13,555 nucleotides of DNA from CAZPXF01 sp964590945 (GCA_964590945.1 CAZPXF010000061.1:1-13555); one strand, 5' to 3'; positions 7,190 to 13,555 are shown, counted from the first letter of the stretch. Translations and numbers: made by a program. The notes: generated by a model from the letters alone, not told the origin.

Positions 7190-7228
7190 CTCCGGCTTCG
7201 CCCCTGTACTACAGGAATCTCCCCGGAG
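7190..7228 (-). promoter_or_regulatory. Leader stem-loop 2 upstream of glnN
   Basis: On the minus strand CTCCGG (7223-7228) can pair with CCGGAG (7190-7195). Inside is a second helix, CCTGT-AGT-ACAGG (7203-7215). Internal loops GGAGATT and GGCGAAG are purine-rich. The element lies about 45 nt before the glnN start and resembles a structured regulatory RNA, but I could not match it to a riboswitch class I know. Confidence 0.45.
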
Positions 7229-7235
7229 CTTCCTT

Positions 7236-7295
7236 TCAGATGCATAGCAACATAAAACAAAAGGCACTCCAATCCCTTGGAACACCTTTGTTCAT
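7236..7295 (-). CDS. Possible 19-residue upstream ORF in the glnN leader
   Basis: ATG at 7295 opens a 19-codon frame ending in TGA (7236-7238), encoding MNKGVPRDWSAFCFMLLCI. It begins about 23 nt after the predicted transcription start and lies entirely within the leader. Its first two thirds coincide with leader hairpin 1. No clear Shine-Dalgarno sequence precedes it (GACAAGAATAA), so translation is uncertain. It could be a regulatory leader peptide or chance; if translated, ribosome movement would open hairpin 1. Confidence 0.3.
   Translation of the reverse strand: MNKGVPRDWSAFCFMLLCI
7256..7292 (-). promoter_or_regulatory. Leader stem-loop 1 upstream of glnN, terminator-like
   Basis: Minus-strand arms AACAAAGGTGTTCCAA and TTGGAGTGCCTTTTGTT pair over about 16 bp, with a few G-U pairs and one bulge, around a GGGA tetraloop. 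The 3' arm flows into TTTTGTTTT, so the hairpin could act as an early attenuator in front of glnN. Confidence 0.5.
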
Positions 7296-7324
7296 TTATT
7301 CTTGTCTGTTCAATTATGCTAATT

Positions 7325-7353
7325 AATATACATCAATTAAGCTTAAAAGGCAA
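7325..7353 (-). promoter_or_regulatory. Sigma-A-type promoter of glnN
   Basis: TTGCCT (7348-7353) and TATATT (7325-7330) are separated by 17 nt on the minus strand, in AT-rich DNA between the aldolase stop and the leader. Predicted start of transcription is near 7318, giving a leader of about 175 nt. Confidence 0.65.
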
Positions 7354-7385
7354 GTGCAAATTTGAGATTTGTATGAATCTGACAA

Positions 7386-8249
7386 TTAAGCCTGTCCGAC
7401 CGAACCAAAAATCTCCATTTTTTCTTTCACTTTTGCTTTGATAGCCTCAAACCCCGGTGCAAGAAGCTTACGCGGATCATAGCCTTTCCCCTGCTGATCC
7501 TTACCGGCCTCAATATACTCACGGGTAGCCTCTGCGAAGGAAAGCTGACACTCCGTATTAACATTGACCTTGGAAACGCCAAGGCTGATCGCTTTCTTGA
7601 TCATATCTGTCGGGATACCTGTACCGCCGTGAAGCACGAGCGGCATAGAGCCTGTCAGCTGCTGGATTGCATCCAGAGTCTCGAAGCTGAGCCCTGCCCA
7701 GTTCTCAGGATATTTTCCATGAATATTGCCAATGCCTGCCGCAAGCATTGTTACGCCAAGATCAGCGATCATCTTACACTCCTTCGGATCTGCGCACTCG
7801 CCCTGTCCGATCACGCCGTCTTCCTCTCCGCCGATGGATCCGACCTCAGCCTCAAGGGAAAGACCCTTCTCTGCACATACTGCAACAAGCTCTTTCGTCT
7901 TTGCAATGTTCTCCTCGATCGGATAATGAGATCCGTCAAACATTACAGAAGAGAAACCAGCGTCAATACACTTATAGCAAGCCTCATAGCTGCCGTGATC
8001 AAGATGAAGAGCCACAGGAACTGTGATGTTCATCTCCTCCAGCATACCGTTGACCATACCTGCGATCGTCTTATAACCACACATATATTTTCCAGCGCCC
8101 TCAGATACGCCAAGAATTACAGGTGAATTGCACTCCTGGGCAGTCTGAAGAACAGCCTTCGTCCATTCAAGGTTATTGATGTTAAACTGTCCTACTGCAT
8201 AATGCCCTGCTTTTGCCTTTTCCAGCATTTCTTTTGCTGATACTAACAT
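7386..8249 (-). CDS. fba: Class II fructose-bisphosphate aldolase, short form
   Basis: Zinc-dependent class II aldolase, 287 residues, about the size of Bacillus FbaA. It should cleave fructose 1,6-bisphosphate to dihydroxyacetone phosphate and glyceraldehyde 3-phosphate. Zinc and catalytic residues are visible: LHLDHG (81-86; Asp84 catalytic, His85 metal), EAEVGSIGG (133-141), NIHGKY (175-180, His177 metal), LHGGTGIP (206-213, His207 metal, phosphate loop) and KVNVNTE (227-233). Start at 8249 (MLVSAKEM) is supported by GGAGG about 10 nt upstream; an in-frame ATG at 8267 would place this ribosome binding site inside the coding region. It follows a second aldolase gene by 56 nt. Family members also act on tagatose 1,6-bisphosphate or inositol-catabolism intermediates, so the substrate is likely rather than certain. 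Confidence 0.93.
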   Translation of the reverse strand: MLVSAKEMLEKAKAGHYAVGQFNINNLEWTKAVLQTAQECNSPVILGVSEGAGKYMCGYKTIAGMVNGMLEEMNITVPVALHLDHGSYEACYKCIDAGFSSVMFDGSHYPIEENIAKTKELVAVCAEKGLSLEAEVGSIGGEEDGVIGQGECADPKECKMIADLGVTMLAAGIGNIHGKYPENWAGLSFETLDAIQQLTGSMPLVLHGGTGIPTDMIKKAISLGVSKVNVNTECQLSFAEATREYIEAGKDQQGKGYDPRKLLAPGFEAIKAKVKEKMEIFGSVGQA

Positions 8250-8283
8250 AATTGATTTTTCCTCCATTCATTCTGTTTAAAAT

Positions 8284-8300
8284 ACTTTCAAAACGAAAGT
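8284..8300 (-). terminator. Weak hairpin between the two aldolase genes (candidate attenuator)
   Basis: ACTTTC (8284-8289) and GAAAGT (8295-8300) form a 6-bp AT-rich stem with a 5-nt loop, followed leftwards by ATTTT. It is too weak for a full terminator but could reduce or protect transcript between the two aldolase genes. Confidence 0.3.
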
Positions 8301-8305
8301 GTTCC

Positions 8306-9274
8306 TTACATCTTGCCTGCGCTTCCCAATACATTGATGATCTTATGGGAAACCATATCCTTTACAGCCTGGCGGGCCGGTTTCAGATACTGACGTGGAT
8401 CAAAGTGATCCGGATGCTCAGCAAAATGCTTACGGATATTAGCTGTCATTGCAAGACGGATATCCGAGTCGATATTGATCTTACATACGGAAAGCTCTGC
8501 AGCATGACGAAGCTCGTCCTCCGGAATACCGATAGCATCCGGCATATTTCCGCCGTACTCATTTACCATCTTGACAAATTCCTGCGGTACAGATGAGGAA
8601 CCGTGAAGTACGATTGGGAATCCCGGGAGACGCTTTGTGCACTCCTCAAGTACGTCAAAACGAAGCGGCGGCGGTACAAGGATGCCGTCTGCATTACGTG
8701 TACACTGAGAAGCCTTGAACTTATATGCCCCATGGGACGTTCCGATAGCGATCGCCAGAGAATCGCATCCTGTCCTGGAGACGAACTCCTCAACCTCCTC
8801 CGGACGTGTGTAGCTTTCATGTCCGGACTTTACAACTACCTCATCCTCAACGCCTGCAAGTGTTCCAAGCTCAGCCTCAACTACTACGCCGTGTGCGTGA
8901 GCATATTCAACAACCTTCTTTGTCACTGCGATATTATCCTCAAAAGACTTAGAAGATGCATCGATCATAACAGATGTGAACCCGCCGTCGATACAGCTCT
9001 TGCAAAGCTCATAGCTGTCGCCGTGATCCAGGTGCAGTGCGATCGGAAGCTCAGGATTCTCCTGAACAGCTGCCTCTACCAGTTTGACAAGATATGTGTG
9101 GTTCGCATATGCACGCGCCCCCTTGGACACCTGAAGGATAACCGGACTCTTGAGCTCTCCGGCCGCCTCGGTAATACCCTGCACGATCTCCATGTTGTTA
9201 ACATTGAAAGCGCCGATAGCATATCCGCCATCATAGGCCTTTTTAAACATCTCTGTTGTTGTTACTAAAGCCAT
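8306..9274 (-). CDS. fba: Class II fructose-bisphosphate aldolase, longer form
   Basis: A second zinc-dependent class II aldolase, 322 residues, distinct from its downstream neighbour. Catalytic blocks are ALHLDHGDS (79-87; Asp83 and His84), VEAELGTLAGVEDE (132-145), GTSHGAYKF (178-186, His181), VLHGSSSVP (222-230, His224) and KINIDSDIR (265-273). Compared with the short form it has extra segments near residues 185-205 and 238-258 and HGSSS rather than HGGTG, matching the subgroup common in Clostridia and some thermophiles. GAAGG lies about 9 nt before the ATG, and a consensus promoter precedes it. This is probably the main glycolytic/gluconeogenic enzyme; the neighbour may be redundant or specialised. 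No terminator of normal strength separates them, so cotranscription is likely. Confidence 0.94.
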   Translation of the reverse strand: MALVTTTEMFKKAYDGGYAIGAFNVNNMEIVQGITEAAGELKSPVILQVSKGARAYANHTYLVKLVEAAVQENPELPIALHLDHGDSYELCKSCIDGGFTSVMIDASSKSFEDNIAVTKKVVEYAHAHGVVVEAELGTLAGVEDEVVVKSGHESYTRPEEVEEFVSRTGCDSLAIAIGTSHGAYKFKASQCTRNADGILVPPPLRFDVLEECTKRLPGFPIVLHGSSSVPQEFVKMVNEYGGNMPDAIGIPEDELRHAAELSVCKINIDSDIRLAMTANIRKHFAEHPDHFDPRQYLKPARQAVKDMVSHKIINVLGSAGKM

Positions 9275-9327
9275 AACTTTTACCTTCTTTCCTCTAAAAT
9301 ATTTCTGATGAATTTCTATACAAAAGT

Positions 9328-9357
9328 ATTATACCCTACTTTTTTTACCATTGTAAA
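9328..9357 (-). promoter_or_regulatory. Sigma-A promoter of the aldolase pair
   Basis: Minus-strand TTTACA (9352-9357) and a perfect TATAAT (9328-9333) are separated by 18 nt (17 if the -35 is read one base later as TTACAA). Expected transcription start is near 9321, giving a 5' UTR of about 45 nt. Confidence 0.8.
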
Positions 9358-9398
9358 TAGATATTCTTGTTTTCGTACATTTCCTGGCAAAAGCAGCG

Positions 9399-10352
9399 TT
9401 ACGGGATATCCGGATGGATATATGCTTCCGGTGTATTTGTGATTTTCGGAAGCTCCTCCTCCGGAACCATGAGGGTCAATTCCCTTGCTCCGTTACGGAT
9501 ATCGACGATCTCATGGCTTCCCCCGTACTCCCCGTCCAGTGTCCACGGGATCTCCTTCCCTTCGCTCTCGACGCGAAGCTCTTTCGCCTTAAACGTATAC
9601 ATATATTTCGTATCGATCTGCTCATTCAGCAGCGCCGCAATGATCTCGCTGAGCGCCAGCGGATTGTTCGGAACCTTGATAAGCGTCACCTCAAATTTGC
9701 CGTCGTCAAATATTACATTTCTTCCTATAATACTTCGGAAACCGCCGACGGATTTGGAATTCGTCACCATCCCATAGATAAACTCGTCCTCGATCACTTC
9801 ACCGTCATGCGTAACCTTCAATTTGTAGGAAGGAATGTTAAATAAACTTTTCGCCCCTTCCAGCACATACGCCAGATGCCCGAGCACATTTTTCAGCTCC
9901 TGCTTCGTCTCGTAGGAGACGTCTGTGAAAAGTCCGAAAGCCGCAATATAGACAAAATTTTTCCCGTTGAAGTGTCCCACATCGCACCGGAACGCGGCTC
10001 CGTCAACAACGGTCTCCGCTGCATCCAGCATATTCGTGGAGATGCCGAGGCTGTTCGCGAAATCATTCGTGGAGCCTGCCGGAATATAACCGACCGGACG
10101 CCTTTTCTCCGGTTCTCTTGACATCATGCCTGCAACCGTCTCATCCAAAGTTCCGTCTCCACCGCTGCATACGACAATATCATACTCATCATCCATATGC
10201 CGGACCTTACGAAACGCATCCCTGTGGCTCTGTGTCGGATATGCGGTCACCTCAAAGCCTCCCTTGACAAAGATATCAAGGATCTCCGCAAGCTTCAGCG
10301 TGATCTGCCCTTTTCCTGCGTACCTGTTAAATACAAATAATAGCTTTTTCAT
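9399..10352 (-). CDS. Diacylglycerol kinase catalytic-domain (YegS/DgkB-like) lipid kinase
   Basis: Predicted cytosolic/peripheral lipid kinase using ATP to phosphorylate diacylglycerol or a related lipid, recycling it into phospholipid synthesis. Length is 317 residues. The N-terminal domain has FNRYAGKG (8-15), the nucleotide-binding SGGDGTLDETVAGM loop (63-76) and IPAGSTNDFANSLG (90-103), all hallmarks of the DAGK/sphingosine-kinase fold. The C-terminal beta-sandwich begins near residue 125. I start at ATG 10352 (MKKLLFVFNR), with AAAGGTG about 9 nt upstream; the open frame continues to 10448, but that region holds an intergenic hairpin. The gene follows crh by 108 nt without an obvious promoter, so it may depend on read-through. 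No strong terminator follows the stop. The exact lipid substrate is not predictable. Confidence 0.9.
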   Translation of the reverse strand: MKKLLFVFNRYAGKGQITLKLAEILDIFVKGGFEVTAYPTQSHRDAFRKVRHMDDEYDIVVCSGGDGTLDETVAGMMSREPEKRRPVGYIPAGSTNDFANSLGISTNMLDAAETVVDGAAFRCDVGHFNGKNFVYIAAFGLFTDVSYETKQELKNVLGHLAYVLEGAKSLFNIPSYKLKVTHDGEVIEDEFIYGMVTNSKSVGGFRSIIGRNVIFDDGKFEVTLIKVPNNPLALSEIIAALLNEQIDTKYMYTFKAKELRVESEGKEIPWTLDGEYGGSHEIVDIRNGARELTLMVPEEELPKITNTPEAYIHPDIP

Positions 10353-10395
10353 ACAAAAACACCTTTCTTCATAAATAACTGAACATCTTCCAGGA

Positions 10396-10432
10396 TAACA
10401 GAAGCTGCGGTTATCTATCGCCCCGCAGCTTC
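10396..10432 (-). terminator. Hairpin after crh with a competing alternative fold
   Basis: GAAGCTGCGG and CCGCAGCTTC form a perfect 10-bp stem (10401-10410 with 10423-10432) around a 12-nt loop, 28 nt after the crh stop. There is no T run. On the minus strand GATAAC (in the loop side) can instead pair with GTTATC just past the stem, forming a mutually exclusive second hairpin. It could be a terminator, a processing site or an attenuator for the kinase gene. Confidence 0.5.
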
Positions 10433-10460
10433 CATTATTCACACACATTATGAACTATAG

Positions 10461-10718
10461 TTATTTGTCGTTCCCCAAAATGGCTTCCAACCCTGCTACT
10501 GCTTCCGATTCATCTTCTCCATCTGCAATCACATTGACTGTCTCACCCTTTGCCAATGTCAGACTCATCATTCCCATAATGCTTTTTGCATTGACCCTGC
10601 GGGACTCAGATTCAATATAAATCTTACTTACATACCGGCTTGCTTCCTGTACAAGCAATGCCACCGGCCGTCCCTCAAGGCCCTCCGGAATGCGGATAGA
10701 AACGGTTTTCATTATCAT
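10461..10718 (-). CDS. crh: Crh-like HPr paralogue lacking the phosphorylatable His15
   Basis: HPr-fold protein of 85 residues. It aligns to Bacillus HPr without gaps from residue 1: the active-site region reads PEGLEGRP (11-18) where HPr has GxHARP, so His15 is Glu15 and Ala16 is Gly16. The regulatory serine is kept in NAKSIMGMMSL (43-53), at Ser46. It therefore cannot carry phosphate from PEP in the sugar phosphotransferase system but could be phosphorylated by HPr kinase and act with CcpA in carbon catabolite control, as Bacillus Crh (Gln15) does. Its position directly after whiA is the same as Bacillus crh. GGGAGG lies 9 nt before the ATG, inside the end of whiA, and the genes are 4 nt apart, so translation is coupled. 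A start two codons later (MKTVSIR) is possible. Confidence 0.88.
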   Translation of the reverse strand: MIMKTVSIRIPEGLEGRPVALLVQEASRYVSKIYIESESRRVNAKSIMGMMSLTLAKGETVNVIADGEDESEAVAGLEAILGNDK

Positions 10719-10722
10719 AACG

Positions 10723-11673
10723 CTATGCCTCCCTTGTCTGTCTTAAGCGATCCGCAATATCGCTCAATTTGCGAAGTCTGTGATTCACTCCCGATTTTCC
10801 AATTGGGTAACTAAGCATGGTACTTAATTCATGTAAAGTCGCATCCTGGTTGTCCAATCGCAATAAAGCAATTTCCTGAAGTCCCTCCGGAAGCTTATCC
10901 AATCCCATGACCGACTGAATAAGCCGGATATCATCCAACTGCCTTACCGCTGCCGATACTGTCTTGTTCAGATTCGCAGTCTCGCAGTTGACCTGACGGT
11001 TCACCGAATTCCGCATCTCTTTCCATATGCGGATGTTTTCCAATTCCAGAAGCGCTCCGGAAGCACCCATCATTCCAAGAATATCGACGATCTGATCTCC
11101 TTCTTTCAGGTACACAACAAAATATTTCTTCCGCACAACGATTCCTGGATGAAACGAAAGACTATTCATAATGTCCCGAATCTGCTCCGCCTGCTCCTTT
11201 CTGGAACAGACAAATTCCAAATGATACGACCCCGCCGGGTCGCTCATAGAACCCACCGCAAGAAAAGCGCCTCGCAAAAACGCATGCTTGCAGCATTTTC
11301 TGGAAACCACACTGCTCTGCACAACTGAAAGTTCCTGAAACCCCCCGCTCTCATCCACAAGCTTCATCGCCTGTAAAATGTGCACCGCGTCTTCATGTCT
11401 TAGAACAAGGACCGAATAAAAACGATTCTTATTTCCAGGATTCGTCCGGACTGAAATGTTGACTTCTATTTTAAATGTTTTTTTTAGTAATGTAAAGCAT
11501 TTTCTCGCAACCGTTAAATTTTCTGTCTGAAAGCGGATACAGTAATGATCTCTTGCGGAAATAGAGATATTGCCGCATAATGTGATGATCGCTGTAAGCT
11601 CCGCTATCTGACAATGCCTGGCTCTCGTATTCTGACGCGCCAGCTCTTCTTTTACTTTTCCCGAAAATGACAT
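10723..11673 (-). CDS. whiA: WhiA-family DNA-binding regulator
   Basis: WhiA homologue of 316 residues. In actinobacteria it controls sporulation septation, and in Bacillus it affects cell division and chromosome segregation. It begins MSFSGKVKEELA, typical of the family. The N-terminal two thirds (about 1-215) is the degenerate LAGLIDADG homing-endonuclease-like fold, including HAFLRGAFLAVGSMSDP and LGMMGASGALLELENIR. The middle contains the conserved RNSVNRQVNCETANLNKT stretch. The C-terminal helix-turn-helix (about 255-312) includes LHELSTMLSYPIGKSGVNHR, the DNA-recognition segment. AAAGGTG sits 7 nt before the ATG. It lies 12 nt after rapZ and 4 nt before crh, and matches the widely conserved Firmicute cluster except that yvcK is missing between rapZ and whiA. 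Confidence 0.96.
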   Translation of the reverse strand: MSFSGKVKEELARQNTRARHCQIAELTAIITLCGNISISARDHYCIRFQTENLTVARKCFTLLKKTFKIEVNISVRTNPGNKNRFYSVLVLRHEDAVHILQAMKLVDESGGFQELSVVQSSVVSRKCCKHAFLRGAFLAVGSMSDPAGSYHLEFVCSRKEQAEQIRDIMNSLSFHPGIVVRKKYFVVYLKEGDQIVDILGMMGASGALLELENIRIWKEMRNSVNRQVNCETANLNKTVSAAVRQLDDIRLIQSVMGLDKLPEGLQEIALLRLDNQDATLHELSTMLSYPIGKSGVNHRLRKLSDIADRLRQTREA

Positions 11674-11685
11674 ATAATCACCTTT

Positions 11686-12564
11686 TTACTGCATTTTTCT
11701 TCTGGTATCTTTTTCCAGATCCCGATGCTCTATCTTCACGCCGTATTTTTCCTGTTCCTTCAGATTATTGAACAGCGCGTTGGCGATCGTCACGGAACGA
11801 TGCTTGCCGCCGGTGCATCCGATGGCGATCACAAGCTGGTTTTTCCCTTCGGAGATATATCCCGGTATCAGAAAATCCACCATGTCGCAGAGCTTTTCAA
11901 CAAATGGCTTCGCCATATCGCCCTTCATCACATAATCCTGCACCGGCTTGTCATTGCCGCTTAAGGACCGCAGCTCCTCCACGTAGTACGGATTCGGCAG
12001 GAAACGAACGTCAAAGACGAGATCCGCATCGCCTGGGATGCCATATTTAAAGCCGAAGGATAAGACGGTAACATAAAGATTCTTATATTCTTTATTTTCC
12101 ACAAATATTTTTCTGAGCTCCCTGCGAAGCTCCCTTGTCAGAAGCTGGCTTGTATCCACAATATAATCCGCGCGGCGTTTGATCGAGGCGAGCCTTTTCC
12201 TCTCTTCTGCGATCCCGTCGTCTACGCGTCCCATTCCTGCGAGCGGATGCGTACGTCTCGTCTCCTTAAAGCGTTTCACAAGAACAGATGTGTCCGCCTC
12301 CAGAAACAGGATCTCACAATCCGTCCCCTGCTCCTTTAGCTCATCCAGGATCAGCTCCAGCTCCGAGAAGCCGCTGCCGCTGCGTATATCAAGACCGAGG
12401 GCAAGCTTTGTGATCTCCTCATTCGGTGAATCCAAAGAGTCCGCAAGCTTTGGGACAAGCGGAAGCGGCAGATTATCTATGCAGTAATAACCTGCGTCCT
12501 CCAGCACCCGCAGCGCCGTACTTTTCCCTGCTCCCGACATTCCTGTTACAATCACAAATCTCAT
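11686..12564 (-). CDS. rapZ: RapZ/YvcJ-type nucleotide-binding adapter protein
   Basis: P-loop protein of 292 residues. E. coli RapZ is an RNase E adapter controlling GlmS (amino-sugar synthesis); the Bacillus orthologue YvcJ hydrolyses nucleotides and has been linked to competence. The Walker A motif GMSGAGKS (8-15) is intact. ALRVLEDAGYYCIDNLPLPL (17-36), FLEADTSVLVKRFKETRRTHPL (about 95-116) and the C-terminal AIGCTGGKHRSVTIA, part of the ligand-binding domain that senses an amino-sugar phosphate in E. coli, are all present. It starts one base after the murB stop, with GGGGA within the end of murB, so it depends on murB translation. The link to MurB, which also handles UDP-amino sugars, fits a cell-wall precursor control role. 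Whether it works with RNase E here is doubtful, since many Clostridia rely on RNase Y. Confidence 0.96.
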   Translation of the reverse strand: MRFVIVTGMSGAGKSTALRVLEDAGYYCIDNLPLPLVPKLADSLDSPNEEITKLALGLDIRSGSGFSELELILDELKEQGTDCEILFLEADTSVLVKRFKETRRTHPLAGMGRVDDGIAEERKRLASIKRRADYIVDTSQLLTRELRRELRKIFVENKEYKNLYVTVLSFGFKYGIPGDADLVFDVRFLPNPYYVEELRSLSGNDKPVQDYVMKGDMAKPFVEKLCDMVDFLIPGYISEGKNQLVIAIGCTGGKHRSVTIANALFNNLKEQEKYGVKIEHRDLEKDTRRKMQ

Positions 12565-12565
12565 C

Positions 12566-13468
12566 TTAAAATTCCCCGATTCTCTTCACTTCCGCTTCCA
12601 GCTCCACGCCAAAAGCTTCTTTTACCCTTTTCTGTACCTGGTTCATCAGCCCCAGAATATCCGCCGCCGTCGCCTTCTCCCGGTTGATCACAAATCCACA
12701 GTGCTTTTCCGAGACCTGCGCGCCGCCGAAGCGAAATCCGCGAAGTCCTGCATCATCGATCAGCTTCCCGGCAAAATACCCTTCCGGGCGTTTAAAGGTA
12801 CTCCCCGCGCTTGGATATTCCAGCGGCTGCTTCGTAATACGTCTCTCCTTCAGTTCATCCATATATGTCTGGATATCTTCCTTCCGCCCTTTCTCCAGTT
12901 CTATGATCCCATCAAGGACAATATACCCTTTTTTTATAATAATGCTGGAACGATAACCCAGCTCGAGTTCATCGGCGGATAACGTTATGATCTCCCCGTC
13001 GCCTGTAAGAACACGTACTTCTTTTATCACATGCTTTATCTCGCCACCGTAGGCCCCCGCATTCATCACAACTGCGCCGCCGAAGGTTCCGGGAATCCCG
13101 GAGGCAAATTCAAATCCCGTAAGGGAATGCTGCAGCGCCTGAGCCGCAACCGCTGACAGAAGCGCGCCTGCCTGAATGCGGATAGCATCTCCATCCACGC
13201 GGATCTCATTCATATTGCGAAAGATCTGAATGATCACGCCATTGTAGCCTTTATCACCGACAAGAAGATTGCTCCCGTTTCCAATCAGATAATACGGGAC
13301 GCCCTCTTCCCTGCAAAGACGGATCACCCCGGCGATCTGCTCTGCATTCTCCGGCATCACATAAAACCGCGCCGGTCCGCCGACACGAAACGTCGTATGC
13401 TTACTCATTGGTTCATCCGTCAGAATATCTTCTGCCCGCAAAACTGTCTCAAGCTTTAATCTGTCCAT
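12566..13468 (-). CDS. murB: UDP-N-acetylenolpyruvoylglucosamine reductase
   Basis: FAD-dependent enzyme that reduces UDP-GlcNAc-enolpyruvate with NADPH to UDP-N-acetylmuramate, the second committed step of peptidoglycan synthesis; cytosolic. At 300 residues it has the length of Bacillus-type (type II) MurB, lacking the E. coli-type extra domain. FAD-binding residues are in TTFRVGGPA (25-33), YLIGNGSNLLV (60-70) and FASGIPGTFGGAVVMNAGAYG (121-141). The catalytic proton donor Ser223 is in SAGSTFKRP (220-228), and the catalytic Glu lies in ELEAEVKRIG (289-298, probably Glu293). GGAAGGAGA lies 6 nt before the ATG. It is the first gene of the murB-rapZ-whiA-crh unit and has its own promoter, though in many relatives hprK lies just upstream; that would be beyond the right edge. 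Confidence 0.97.
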   Translation of the reverse strand: MDRLKLETVLRAEDILTDEPMSKHTTFRVGGPARFYVMPENAEQIAGVIRLCREEGVPYYLIGNGSNLLVGDKGYNGVIIQIFRNMNEIRVDGDAIRIQAGALLSAVAAQALQHSLTGFEFASGIPGTFGGAVVMNAGAYGGEIKHVIKEVRVLTGDGEIITLSADELELGYRSSIIIKKGYIVLDGIIELEKGRKEDIQTYMDELKERRITKQPLEYPSAGSTFKRPEGYFAGKLIDDAGLRGFRFGGAQVSEKHCGFVINREKATAADILGLMNQVQKRVKEAFGVELEAEVKRIGEF

Positions 13469-13495
13469 ACAAATCTCCTTCCATCATGCTACTTA

Positions 13496-13524
13496 ATCAT
13501 ACACGAAAAGGAAATCTAATTCAA
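13496..13524 (-). promoter_or_regulatory. Sigma-A promoter of murB-rapZ-whiA-crh
   Basis: Minus-strand TTGAAT (13519-13524) and TATGAT (13496-13501) with an exact 17-nt spacer. The start would be near 13489, leaving a leader of about 20 nt that carries the strong GGAAGGAGA ribosome binding site. Confidence 0.75.
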
Positions 13525-13555
13525 CTTGCTTTTTTCAGTAAAATAAGATATAGTT

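Noticed and set aside
7190..7228. Cobalamin or cyclic-di-AMP riboswitch in the glnN leader
   Set aside because: Fragments such as GGCGAAGCC looked suggestive, but the order and spacing of conserved boxes for these classes are not present.
7145..7285. 47-residue N-terminal extension of glutamine synthetase starting at GTG 7285
   Set aside because: Known GSIII proteins begin near MSEYYN; the stretch overlaps hairpins, has no ribosome binding site, and its composition looks non-coding.
10353..10448. 32-residue N-terminal extension of the lipid kinase
   Set aside because: It covers the crh hairpin, has no ribosome binding site, and the family starts at MKKLLFVFN.
1..13555. Mobile element or defence island
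   Set aside because: No transposase, integrase, toxin-antitoxin or nuclease genes and no flanking repeats; gene content is mostly conserved housekeeping functions.

Overview
The window looks like a chromosomal segment of a spore-forming, low-to-moderate GC Firmicute, most likely a Lachnospiraceae (Clostridium cluster XIVa) member. This is inferred from the type III glutamine synthetase, the murB-rapZ-whiA-crh operon, strong AGGAGG-type ribosome binding sites and a promoter resembling the forespore sigma-G consensus. Every credible gene lies on the minus strand, so transcription runs from right to left. There are no tRNA or rRNA genes, CRISPR arrays, insertion sequences or prophage genes. The only break is a run of exactly 100 N (3979-4078), the usual placeholder for a scaffold gap of unknown size.

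Right part (13555 to about 9300). A sigma-A-type promoter at 13496-13524 drives murB (peptidoglycan precursor synthesis), rapZ (P-loop adapter/metabolite sensor), whiA (DNA-binding regulator) and a small HPr-like protein read as Crh. The genes are almost contiguous (gaps of 1, 12 and 4 nt). The Crh protein keeps the regulatory Ser46 but has Glu where HPr has its phosphorylated His15. The yvcK gene usual in the Bacillus version of this operon is absent. A strong hairpin follows, and then a diacylglycerol-kinase-family lipid kinase.

Middle part (9357 to about 4930). A consensus promoter at 9328-9357 precedes two adjacent, clearly different class II aldolase genes. Then comes a separate promoter (7325-7353), a structured leader of about 175 nt containing a possible 19-codon upstream ORF, and glnN, the 703-residue type III glutamine synthetase, which ends at a long hairpin terminator.

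Left part (4888 to 1). A DUF1700/HAAS membrane protein is followed by a small Asn/Ser-rich repeat protein gene behind a sigma-G-like promoter; its 3' part is lost in the assembly gap and it is followed by a clear intrinsic terminator. Next comes a compact operon of four genes: a two-TM potassium channel with a cytosolic Rossmann region and a C-terminal ryanodine-receptor-type (RyR) domain, a THUMP-domain RNA methyltransferase, the RdgB/HAM1 nucleotide-sanitising pyrophosphatase, and a YfcE-type phosphodiesterase cut off by the left edge.

The most interesting object is the channel-RyR fusion (2224-3807), a possible nucleotide- or metabolite-gated K+ channel in a housekeeping operon. Next are the repeat-rich putative spore protein hidden by the gap, the Glu15 variant of Crh, and the structured glnN leader.
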